25,989 nucleotides of DNA. It comes from Acanthamoeba sp. SK_2022b (taxonomy: Eukaryota > Discosea > Longamoebia > Acanthamoebidae). Each line of letters opens with the position of its first letter. Positions within the stretch are counted from its first letter, which is position 1. The notes under the pieces are model-generated. The model had not been told where the DNA came from. It did not search any database and saw only the letters and a list, made by a program, of their open reading frames with translations. This document shows, piece after piece, positions 8,491 to 17,429 of this stretch. The position numbers were made by a program, and so were the translations under genes. Where the stretch lies: NCBI GenBank assembly GCA_027943245.1, contig JANDJZ010000694.1, positions 1 through 25,989 of the forward strand, given 5' to 3'.

Positions 8491-10410
8491 ATGAAGCGAA
8501 CAAGGGAGGGCGAGGTCAAAGCCGATGGCGAGGTCTCGACGGACGTCGAGGTGCAGCAATCGGAAAAGAAGAAACTAAAAAAGGACCTGAAGCCCGAGGA
8601 GGTCTTCCCGCGCCTCATCCTGCGAAGAATCATCAAGGAAAATCACGCGTCGCCAATCAAGCAAATCGCCTTCAACTTCACAAAGCTTGCCAACTTCAAT
8701 CTTGTTGCTACTGTAGGAGGCAATCAGGTACCCGCAATCTACCCCAGTCTGTGCGCAACGAGATGCTGACTCTTTTGGTTTCGGGCCAAGGCGAGCGTGT
8801 ACGACAATGAGCACGGTGTGGCCAAGAACGCTGGTCACCTCGATCTCATGATCAACTACGTCAACCCGGGCAAGGTAAGCCACCTTTCTCCCCCTCAGTG
8901 CGAGAATGCCTCGCGCTCTCGCCCTAACCGTCGCGCGCACACGATAGAAAGCAGAGCTCAACACATGTGCGTGGCTGGGCGATTTGGACCCCGACGGCGA
9001 GGGACAAGACACGGACACCTACCTGGCCGTCGGCGGCAACGACTCGCTCATTCAGATTATAAGCATCGCTCGCTGTCGCGTCATCTGCGTTCTACAAGGT
9101 GCGCTGCGCTTGTGACTGGCACGCGGCGTCGTCTTGGTCTCACACGCTCGGCGCGAGCACAGGGCACAAGGGCGCCGTGATCGATCTGGCCGTCCATCCG
9201 CAGCGAGTGGGCTGCCTTTTGTCTGTGGGCGCCGACCAGACGGTGCGTTTGTGGGACTGCCGCAATCCCTACGGCGAGCCGGAGAAGAGCTGTCTCGTCA
9301 CGTTCGAGACCAGCGCCATCGTGGCGGTACCTGCCTGTCATCAACGTCGCGCGCGCCCTCCTCTATCAATGCGTTGTTCAGGGGAGGGCCCTCTGTGATC
9401 GCAACTAACTTTAGACTTGGCGCGCACGCACGCCACGCACAGACATTCTCGCCAGATGGTAACCGCTTCGTGACGGGCGGCGCGGGCGGGGCCCTGCGAG
9501 AGTGGGCCATCCCTGGCGAGTACCTCGATGACGACGAGGAGAAGGTGCTGCGACCGCTACCCCACTCCCCTCGCGGGTCCCCAGCGTCTGACTCGAACGG
9601 TGTTTGCAGACGATCGGGAGAACGATCACCGAGTGCAAAGTGCTGCCCAAGAAGCACCGAGTGGACGTGGGTGCGTGCGTGCCACCGCAGCTCCCGCTAC
9701 CCCGTGTGTGCCCGCCTTACTCATGCCCCCCCCCCCTCCCTCCTCTCCCGTGACCAGACTGCGTGCGCGCCGTGGGTGGGCACTACGTGTCCAAGGACAT
9801 CGAGGGCAAGGTCGTGGTGTGGCAGGCGATGGACGGCGAGGTCTCACTCTCCCTCCTCTGACCTCTCCCCCTCACGCCGCCATTGGCTTACACGCTCCCA
9901 ATCGTGAACAGATTGTGCGCACGATTCGCGTGCCCGACTGCCGATTGAACGCGCGAAGTCGATTCGACGTGAGCGAGGACGGCGACTTCCTGTGCGCGGG
10001 CAACAGCGCCGGCGCGGTGTTCATCTACGACCTCCACGAGGGCACGCTCATCTCGAAACTCCAGTCGGGCCGCAGCAAGCATCCGGCTCACGGCTGCGTC
10101 TTCTCCCGCAACTGCCAGTACGCGCTGGCCGCCCCCTCCCCTCTGTGCGTGTGTGCGCTCGCTGACGCTGGCGGTCACGCTCCGTGTGTGTGCGCGCGCG
10201 TGTGTGCGTGGCAGGCATGTGGCGCTGGTGTGTGCAGAGCCGTTCATCTATCGCTGGTCGATGCCGGACGAGACAGAGGAGACGATCGCCGCCGCGGCCG
10301 CCAACGAGACCAAGGCCGCCGCCGCAGCGGAGGAGAGGGAGAAGGCCGAGGAAGAGAGCGCGGTGGAGAAGGAGAACGTGGAGGAGGAGAACGGCGAAGA
10401 GAACGCCTGA
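8491..10410 (+). CDS. EED/ESC- or LRWD1-like WD40 repeat protein
   Basis: Nine exons join in frame to 427 residues: 8491-8727, 8791-8874, 8948-9098, 9163-9326, 9443-9544, 9610-9670, 9758-9840, 9912-10117, 10215-10410. The order of features follows EED. These are a basic N-terminus, ATVGGN..SVYD, a NTCAW strand, YLAVGGNDSLIQII, GHKGAVIDLAVHP (classical GH), LLSVGADQTVRLWD, FSPDGNRFVTGG, then a distinctive VDCVRAVGGHYVSKDIEGKVVVW, an LCAGNSAGAVFIYDL blade and a final CVFSRN..ALVCAEPFIYRW. In animals and plants EED is the WD40 subunit of the H3K27 methyltransferase PRC2. LRWD1/ORCA shares several of these motifs and is the main alternative. A 45-residue A/E-rich acidic tail (from ~383) follows the propeller. 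Nuclear role is inferred. WD40 identity is certain; EED orthology is moderate. Confidence 0.8.
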
Positions 10411-10616
10411 GACGCCGGTGGAGCGTACAACGTGGGCAAGAGGGGGGCAGAAAGATGCTTCTACTACAGATCCCCGTCGTACATTTATTCGCCCTGCACT
10501 CTGATAAATACACAAAACCCGATCGATCCGCACCACCCAATCGAGACGGGGAGAGCAAGGGAGGGAAAGGATGTGCATTTGGAGTTGAGGATTTACCCCG
10601 TGTCGAGTGGAGAAGT
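10411..10616. other. convergent intergenic region
   Basis: Shared 3' flank of the EED-like gene and the small coiled-coil gene (206 bp). I see no gene or repeat in it. Confidence 0.5.
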
Positions 10617-11175
10617 CTAATTGTCGCTGGCCACCTGCTCAAGGATCTTCTCGAGATCGATGTTGCCGCTCTCGAAGTCAGCGGCGAAGTCGGAGTGGGC
10701 CTCCTTGGGCTCAGGGGGGTTCTCTGTTGGTCGGAAAGATGCGAGGGGGGGAAGCACCATCAATAAGGGCCCAGAAGCCGTAACCGCAAAATGTGTACTC
10801 AATTACATAATTGGGGGGGACGTACTGAGAAGATCAACCTCGTGCTCGAGCTCGTGATTCCTCTTCTTGAGGGTATCAATTTCGTTCTTGAGGTTCGAGA
10901 AGTAGGTGTTGCGCTTCGCCTGCACGCTCTGCGAGGTCCAGAGGAAGGCCACGGTGAAGGCCGCGGCAGCACCGAACTGCAATAAAGAGATAGCAGTGAG
11001 CGAGAACAGGGATGTCTTAATGAGAATTTTAGTGATGAAGAGACCAGTCAAGCATGCGACATGCGCGAACGCTGCATTCATAAATAGAAAGAGAAAAATG
11101 CCCGTCGCGGGGGGCGGAACGTACGCTCTGGAGGGAGTTGCGGCAACCGCAAGGAACCTGGAGGGGAGTGGCCAT
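10617..11175 (-). CDS. small membrane protein with coiled coil, unknown
   Basis: Three exons join in frame to 102 residues: 11175-11125, 10976-10826, 10723-10617 (stop TAG). The N-terminus is short and Cys-containing (VPCGCRN). A hydrophobic stretch (FGAAAAFTVAFLW, residues 18-30) is followed by a charged heptad-like helix (AKRNTYF..LKNEIDTLKKRNHELEHEVDLL) and an acidic tail ending LEQVASDN. It looks like a single-pass or tail-proximal membrane protein whose coiled coil would mediate assembly. A mitochondrial location is possible but untested. I do not recognise the family. An in-frame ATG 45 nt upstream (11220) would add 15 residues; the 11175 start is preferred because it opens exon 1 immediately. 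The frame closes over both introns, which is the main support for it being real. Confidence 0.65.
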
Positions 11176-11478
11176 TGTGCTTGAGATGGGAAAAAAAGGG
11201 TACGATGTGATCGAATCCAAAGACCTCTATCAATCACGAAATCTTGCGCGTCGTTGTCCTGCGCCGACACTGCCCATGTCCCAAACCGTGTCCGCAGTTT
11301 GAAACGCCATCTTAAAGTTTGGAATAGCGAGACGTAAATTCCGCCTAAAAAGGGGGAACACCAGCGATCCCACCTCGTCGAGCTTGGTCAGCGAGCAAAC
11401 CAACAACAGGATCGGACAGTGACAAACGTGTGCCACGAGAAGAGAGTGAGTTCAGACGTTTCAGCAACCAACTAAACA
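11176..11478. promoter_or_regulatory. divergent promoter region of the small coiled-coil gene and SCPx
   Basis: 303 bp between two opposed start codons. No clear TATA box. Short A/T-rich patches occur at 11190-11200 and 11318-11330, and an A-rich leader (AACTAAACA) precedes the SCPx ATG. Confidence 0.45.
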
Positions 11479-14292
11479 ATGGGTCGCAGAGTGTTCGTGG
11501 TGGGTGTGGGCATGATCAAGTTCGAAAAGCCCGGCAAGCGGGACTGGGACTACCCCAAGATGGGTGCCGTGGCCGGCAAGAAGGCCCTCTGGGACGCCGG
11601 CGTTCGCTACGACGAGATCGATCAGGCGGTACGGCTTCCTTTTTCAAGATCGTCTTCCTCATTGAGATTTTCATTCTTTATCAATGAATTTCATTCCTAA
11701 ATTGTTTTTTTGTTATTACTAATGGCTGCCCATTGCACGCAGGTGGTGGGCTATGTGTACGGTGACAGCACATGCGGGCAGCGGGCCCTCTACGAGATTG
11801 GAGTGACCGGCATCCCCGTGTACAACGTCAACAACAACTGCTCCACGGGCAGCTCGGCGCTCTTCATCGCCAAGCAGCTGGTCGAGGGCGGCCTCAGCGA
11901 ATGCGTGCTCGCGCTGGGCTTCGAGAAGATGGAGCGTGGCTCCCTCGCCTCCAAGTTCACCGACCGCACCAACCCGATGGACAAGCACATGGGCGGTACC
12001 CACCACACCACCACCATCACACATCATCACCTCATCGCACACATACACGCGCGCCGAGTCGTTTTGTTTGACCTCGTCTCCCCCAATTACGTCCAGTGAT
12101 CGCCGAGGCTCGCGGAGTGACCAACGCGCCGTTTGCCCCGCAGGTGCGCACGGCGCTCCCTGGACCCGCACAACCCCGGGAAGCTGCCCGATTCCTGCGC
12201 TCACACGGGTGTGTGTGTGTGTCCATCTGATTGATTCGCTCCAGATGTTCGGTAACGCCGGCGTGGAACACATGGAGAAATACGGCACCAAGCCCGAGCA
12301 CTTTGCCCAGGTCGCCTGGAAGAACCACAAGGTTGGCCACCTGCCCACCCACATGTCGTGCGCCTGGGCCGTGTGCCTGTGAGGTGTCGTTGTTGCTGCT
12401 GCTGACTCGCACTTGAACCGCAACCGCAGCATTCCGTCAACAATCCCTACTCGCAGTTCAGGGACGAGTACTCGATGGAGGACATCCTCAAGTCGAGGAA
12501 GGTGTTCGGACCCTTGACCATGCTCCAGGTGCCTTTACATTTTAATTCCCCCAGCTGATTTTAATTTTAATTTATTATTATTATTTTTAATACGCTTGCC
12601 CTTCCTACGGCTCTCTGGCGTAATCTCCGAATAGCCGCCGAGGCAGTAATCATCACCACCATCGCCTCACCCTCTTCATTTATGCTCACCCACGACCTTG
12701 TCTTGGTTGGTGGCAGTGCTGCCCGACTTCGGACGGCGCCGCTGCGGCCGTCGTGTGCAGCGAGGAGTTTGTCAAGAAGCACAACCTCCAGCACCAGGCA
12801 CGCCCTGCTCTCTCTCTTTCTCTCTTCCCCTCTCCCTCTCACTTGGCACTGACTCCGGAGTGGCGTGGTCACAACTGCGCAGGCGGTGGAGATCTTGGCC
12901 TCGGCGATGGCCACCGACTTCCCCTCCACATTCGAGGAGAAGTCCTGCATCAAGGCGGTCGGCGCCGACATGACCAAGAACGCCGCGGCCAAGATCTTCC
13001 AGCAGACCGGCCTCAGGCCGCAGGACGTGCAGGTGGTCGAGCTCCACGACTGCTTCTCCTGCAACGAAGTGCGTTGTCCCCTCCTCCCCCTCTCTCCAAA
13101 GCGCCTCAACGCGCTGATCATCGTCAGACAATCCTAACGTTCACACGACACGACACGACACGACACGACACGACACGACACGACACGACACGACACGACA
13201 CGACACGACACGACACGACACGACACGACACGACACCAGTTCATCACTTATGAGGCTCTGGGCCTTGCTCGCGAGGGAGAGGCGTCCAAGATGGTCGAAG
13301 CCGCCGACAACACCTACGGTACGCGCTCTCTACCCCCCTCCCCCCAAACCACCCGAAGAAAAGACGGCTCAGGCTTCGTGTCGCCGTTGCGTGCGGGCAG
13401 GCGGCAAGTGGGTGGTGAACCCGTCCGGCGGTCTGATCTCCAAGGGACACCCGCTGGGCGCCACCGGCCTCGCCCAGTGCGCCGAGCTCTGTTGGCAGCT
13501 GCGCGGCATGTGCGGCAAGCGCCAGGTGCCCAACGCCAAGGTCGCCCTCCAGCACAACCTCGGCCTCGGTATGTTCTCTCTCTCCCCTCTCCCCTCTTCG
13601 TTCTTTGCTCTTCGCTCTTTGTGTGATGCTGACGTCAGCATTCGTGCGCGCGTAGGCGGAGCGGTGGTGGTGTCGCTCTACCGCCTCGGCTTCCCCGAGT
13701 CTGCGCGCCCCTACCCGGCCGACCGCTTCAACCCGGCCATCGACAACCGCACCGACGTGGTGCCCGGCGAGGCCGAGCCCGCCGCGCCTCAGGCCGCCGC
13801 CTCCGCCGCCGGTGGCGTTTCGGCCGAAGCGGTCTTTGGCGAGATTGCCAAGCGGGTCGAGGCCGACCCGTCGCTGGTGCAGAAGGTGAACGCCGTCTAC
13901 CAGTTCGTGGTGACGTCTGGCAGCGACAAGAAGGCGTGGACGGTCGACCTCAAGTCCGGTCCCCGGGGCAAGGTCACCGCGGGCGCCTCGTCCGGGGCCG
14001 ACTGCACCCTCACGCTGGCCGAGAAGGACTTTGTCGACCTCGTTCAGGGCAAGCTCGACGCGCAGGGCGCTTTCCTCAAGGGCCTCCTCAAGGTGCGTCG
14101 TTGGTTCTCCGCCCGCTTTGGCTTGCGTGCTCTGGTGGCGAGAGCGATGTGTGTCGATCGTGTGCTTGATTGGTGCGTGTGCTGAGCTCTTTCCCCTACG
14201 TTTGCTCGCGCCATGCGCAGATCTCGGGCAACATGGGTGCTGCCATGAAGCTGAGCCACCTGTTTGGAGCCAACAAGAAGGCTGCCCTGTAA
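11479..14292 (+). CDS. SCP2: SCPx: peroxisomal 3-ketoacyl-CoA thiolase fused to sterol carrier protein 2
   Basis: Thiolytic cleavage of branched 3-ketoacyl-CoAs plus lipid transfer, normally in peroxisomes. Eleven exons join in frame to 552 residues (human SCPx 547): 11479-11628, 11743-11995, 12097-12143, 12245-12331, 12430-12528, 12717-12797, 12883-13068, 13240-13318, 13401-13568, 13656-14092, 14221-14292. Thiolase residues are present: nucleophile Cys83 in NNNCSTGSS, His294 in ELHDCF, His344 in [11 protein letters not shown], and the HNLGLGGA C-loop. A linker rich in A/P/E (~410-440) leads to the SCP2 domain ([19 protein letters not shown]... ending [13 protein letters not shown]). The protein ends in KKAAL, whereas the peroxisomal PTS1 consensus wants a basic residue before the final L/M (as in AKL). 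Intron 6 uses a GC donor and intron 7 carries a pentanucleotide repeat up to its 3' splice site. Confidence 0.93.
12798..12882 (+). other. GC-AG intron 6 of SCPx
   Basis: Donor ACCAG|GCACGCC, acceptor CTGCGCAG. The joined protein reads [17 protein letters not shown], the expected SCPx sequence. There is no GT between the last conserved codon and the pyrimidine tract, so no alternative donor exists in this interval. Confidence 0.8.
13141..13236 (+). repeat. (CGACA)n pentanucleotide tandem repeat
   Basis: About 19 perfect copies fill the 3' half of SCPx intron 7 (13069-13239) and end three bases before the acceptor CAG. No pyrimidine tract lies between repeat and splice site. Confidence 0.95.
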
Positions 14293-14298
14293 TTGGCC

Positions 14299-14304
14299 AA
14301 CAAT

Positions 14305-14363
<59 letters not shown>

Positions 14364-14364
14364 C
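14299..14364. repeat. (AAC)n trinucleotide repeat
   Basis: About 21 AAC units starting seven bases after the SCPx stop codon. The repeat is within the 3' UTR of SCPx and in the 175-bp gap before the convergent glycosyltransferase gene ends. Apparent poly-N and poly-L/C reading frames across it are artefacts. Confidence 0.95.
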
Positions 14365-14466
14365 GAGTTGTATTTAAATAGGCGGTTGCCTTGTGGCCGG
14401 CGATGGCAAACATGCCCTCTCCCCAAAGCCGTCCACGTTTGCGCCCAAAGTGCTCCGATTGATGCT

Positions 14467-15504
14467 CTATGGCTGGCGCAGCGCTTCCCCAACGTTGTTG
14501 TCGTCAAAGGGCGTCCTGTCAAACTCGGTCTCCTCCGAGGTGCCTCCCAAGTACTTGAAGAACCTGGCGCACTTGTTTCGATCGAGCGAGTTGGTGCCCA
14601 TCCTCCAGATCTCCTTGCCCTCGTGGCCCGGGGCTGGGTGGTGCTTCTTGCAGTCGAGGCAGTTGATGGAGAATCGCGGGATGCCGCGCTCGTGCAGGTT
14701 GCCCGCCAGCCAGATGTCGTCGTGCCACAAACACGTCGGGGGACCGCGGGCGAGGTTCTTGACCTTGAAGTAGTCAAAGAACCAGCGACGGTAGCAGTTG
14801 CCGTCCGAGCCCGTCCCGAACTGCGCCCACCCCGCAGCGTACTGCGTTTCTCGGGGAGTGAAGTTGGCGGCGACCATGTGGTAGCCCACGTCGGCGCGCT
14901 GGTGGGCGTACTTGAGGAAATTGGCCAAGAACTCGGGCGGATAGCTGCTGTCGTCGTCCACGGTGACGATGATCGTGAAGGGGTCGGTCTCGAGAGGCAG
15001 TACGGGCGTGAGCTTGGTGCTTCCGCCATAGTCATCCGAGCGCATCGCCACGACGAGCTCCTTGCCGACCTCTTTGTTGATGTCCTCCACGAACGTGTAA
15101 AGTTGGGGCGGCACTGGGATGCGGAAGGTGTGGAAGGCGCGAGCGGTGACCGGCAGGAAGACGTAGATGCGGTCCGGCACGACGGTGCCAGCTACGAGAG
15201 AGCGCACGGTTTGCTCGACGTTGTATGGCAAGGACAGCCTCCAGGCGGCCATGGTGACCACCACTCGCGGGTGCTTGAGTTGCTGCTCTGTTGGTGGGAG
15301 AGTAACGATGCTAGAGGGGTCAGTTCCGTCCTCCTGGCAGACAGTGCTCAGGGGGACAGTAGGGCTATCCAGTGTAGTGGTGTCGGCCTCCATCTGCATG
15401 GCGAGATAGAAGCCGCCGAGGAACGCCAGTACGAGAGCGCTGAGGGGAAAAATCAACCTCCATCCTGTGGCCTCCTTCATCGAAGACGCGTCGTGTTCTC
15501 TCAT
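14467..15504 (-). CDS. type II membrane glycosyltransferase-like protein (GT-A, DDD motif), intronless
   Basis: Uninterrupted frame of 345 residues. A short cytosolic N-terminus is followed by a signal anchor (about residues 17-36, IFPLSALVLAFLGGFYLAM) and a lumenal domain. The domain starts VVVTMAAWRL..NVEQTVRSLV, has VPDRIYVFLP, KLTPVL, the nucleotide/metal-binding VDDDSSYPPEF, and later HDDIWLAGNLHERGIPRF. This is the GT-A nucleotide-sugar transferase layout, probably Golgi. Donor and acceptor are unknown; no specific family name is claimed. The ATG at 15504 is first in frame, and a second Met at codon 9 is possible. The gene lacks introns in a region where most genes average one per ~100 coding bases, which suggests retroposition or lateral gain. 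It is divergent from the NTF2-like gene with 89 bp between starts. Confidence 0.75.
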   Translation of the reverse strand: MREHDASSMKEATGWRLIFPLSALVLAFLGGFYLAMQMEADTTTLDSPTVPLSTVCQEDGTDPSSIVTLPPTEQQLKHPRVVVTMAAWRLSLPYNVEQTVRSLVAGTVVPDRIYVFLPVTARAFHTFRIPVPPQLYTFVEDINKEVGKELVVAMRSDDYGGSTKLTPVLPLETDPFTIIVTVDDDSSYPPEFLANFLKYAHQRADVGYHMVAANFTPRETQYAAGWAQFGTGSDGNCYRRWFFDYFKVKNLARGPPTCLWHDDIWLAGNLHERGIPRFSINCLDCKKHHPAPGHEGKEIWRMGTNSLDRNKCARFFKYLGGTSEETEFDRTPFDDNNVGEALRQP

Positions 15505-15593
15505 TTCGTACCAGCTGAGAACAGGCTTCTTTTAGGTTTCGTTGCTACGTTCCTCGACCAGCACGTCAACCGGCGCGGTCACTGGCTTTCCCT

Positions 15594-16378
15594 ATGTGGC
15601 CGGTCGATGACGTCAGCAGTCACCTCAAAAGCTCGACCACGCAGAAAGAAGAACGAAATGTGGACGAGCGAGATGGTGGCCAAATGCCCTCAGCCGGGAG
15701 CACGAACTTGCTTTCCTTTCTTCAAGACGTCCGAATGGAGAAGGAGCGCGTGGTAGAGTGCGTGCGTGAACTGGTGACCACCGTCCTGTCCAAGGACTCG
15801 AGCCAGCACGGAAGAGTGATCGGCCAGTACTGCAGCGACGACGTGCTGCTGCGCCATCCGCTGTTCGATCTGCGGGGCAAGGAAGCGCTCGTCCACCTGT
15901 TCGAGGGCTGGTCCGCCTACAACCGCAAAATTGATGGCACGATTCACGAGGTCATGTATGACGAGGCGCAGGGGCTGGTGATGGTGGACCTCACCCAACA
16001 CCTGGTCTTCCCAGTCCTTCCTTTTTCCCAAGCGGACTTCCAAATGTATGTCAAGTTCACTCTGGGCGATACTCCCGACGGCCGGTACGCCGCCATCGTG
16101 ATGTCATGAGGCTACTGGCTGACCTCATCCATGGCACCTTTATGGTGGTAGGAAGGTAATCGTGCGCCAGGACGACATCTACACTGCTAGAGGGATCTTC
16201 AGGATGTGGCTACCTGGACGCCTCATGCATGACTATGTCATGCTTCCACTGGGTACAGGCGTCATAAACGATCTTGTGTGATCCTCATGACTGACCGAAT
16301 CTCCCAGGCACCACCGTGGCCGCACTCATCACAGCATCGATCGGCGCGTGGACGGCGTGTAAAGCCAAGAAGGAATGA
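15594..16378 (+). CDS. NTF2/SnoaL-like domain protein with C-terminal membrane anchor
   Basis: Three exons join in frame to 220 residues: 15594-16084, 16152-16252, 16308-16378. Stopping at the in-frame TGA at 16107-16109 would truncate the conserved fold, whereas splicing yields PDGRKVIVRQDDIYTARGIF, the expected last strands. The domain (residues ~50-190) matches the SnoaL/NTF2 'SigF-like' type known from plants and fungi (YCSDDVLLRHPLFDLRGKEAL, VMYDEAQGLVMVDLTQ). It ends in one hydrophobic segment (TTVAALITASIGAWTA) and CKAKKE. The tail reads K-x-K-x-x, the COPI dilysine ER-retrieval pattern, consistent with a tail-anchored ER protein. Catalytic or binding role unknown. The start is uncertain: Met at 15684 (codon 31) begins nearer to the domain and would leave more promoter space. 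Confidence 0.75.
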
Positions 16379-16397
16379 TCGCCCAGATACCGTGATC

Positions 16398-16613
16398 ATG
16401 GGATTCACGATTGTGAGGCCTGGCGTCATCGTTGGCAGCTTCCTCGGCTGTGTCGCCGTGGCTGCTATATTCCAGCAGTGGCGAGTGGACCGGGCTATGC
16501 TACCTCTTTTCCCATCATTTGTAGGCGGTCATTGCTGTGTCTTCGGAACAAGGCGTAAGGTGCAATCATCCAGCTGTTTGAGAACAAGGCCATCACGAGA
16601 TGCAGCATCTTAG
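16398..16613 (+). CDS. possible small single-pass membrane protein
   Basis: A 71-codon frame between the NTF2-like and ELP2 genes. It begins with a plausible short N-terminus and one hydrophobic segment (GVIVGSFLGCVAVAAIF) followed by a basic stretch. The last ~30 codons are of random appearance, so either the true gene is spliced (a GTAGGC donor at 16522) or this is a chance frame in the ELP2 upstream region. No homologue recognised. Confidence 0.25.
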   Translation: MGFTIVRPGVIVGSFLGCVAVAAIFQQWRVDRAMLPLFPSFVGGHCCVFGTRRKVQSSSCLRTRPSRDAAS

Positions 16614-16721
16614 GCAGCCGCATTGGTCCGTCATGGTCCTGCACAAAGCGGCATGACAGATCCTATTTTCTTCTCGATTTTTTCTCTCATTTTCTCCAGC
16701 CACCAGCGGCGTGGAAGATCG

Positions 16722-17352
16722 ATGGAGGGAAAGGACACAGGACCGGCTTCGGCCGTGGGCGAGGAAGAGGTCTCGTCTTTTGATGCGAAGGTGCTCTTGC
16801 GCTTCATTAGCGTGGGTTGCAATCGGCTGGTGAATGCCGCCGCTTGGGGCCGCAACAACCTGCTGGCCTACGGAGCTCACAACATGATCGCCCTCTATGC
16901 CCCAGATGTGCGCCCAACCCTCTCTGCCTCCGTCTCGCCAATTTGCCTTTAGATTTTATTTATTATTTATTTTCTAGTTAAAATACTAAAATAAATCAAT
17001 AAATAATCCATACCCGCTGGTGCAGGAGTATCGAGTGAAGCAGGTCCTGCGTGGCCACAAGGACAGAGTGAACAGCGTATCGTGGATTCCCAATACCTCA
17101 GGTTCGTGTTGCGTTCAGTCCATCCCCGAGTCCACGCCGCCAATTGTAGCATCACCCCCCCCCCCCTACCAATATGACAGAGAGCGTAGAGACGCGCTGG
17201 AAGTCGCCAGAGACCGAGCTCGTCTCGGGCTCGTCCGACAAGACGGTGGTGGTCTGGAGGAAGTCGCAGCCCACCAGCGACCAGGCACGTTGTCACCCTG
17301 CCCTCGTTCTCAACGTTGAACGCCGGCTGCTGACCATCTCGTCTTCTCCTTG

Positions 17353-17429
<77 letters not shown>

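Noticed and set aside
10184..10504. overlapping frames over the EED-like gene's last exon
   Set aside because: Alternative frames of an A/E-rich acidic tail; the propeller's final blade fixes the real frame.
13141..13236. CRISPR-like short repeats
   Set aside because: Perfect head-to-tail 5-bp units without spacers: a simple tandem repeat within an intron.
13244..14413. 389-codon minus-strand frame
   Set aside because: Antisense to SCPx exons 8-11 and dependent on the AAC repeat read as poly-Cys.
14293..15756. 487-codon plus-strand frame starting with poly-Asn
   Set aside because: Poly-N is the AAC repeat; the rest is antisense to the glycosyltransferase-like gene whose DDD and hydrophobic anchor are on the other strand.
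16085..16109. NTF2-like gene ending at the TGA 16107-16109
   Set aside because: A GTACGC donor at 16085 and two further exons restore the conserved last strands and give an in-frame stop at 16378.
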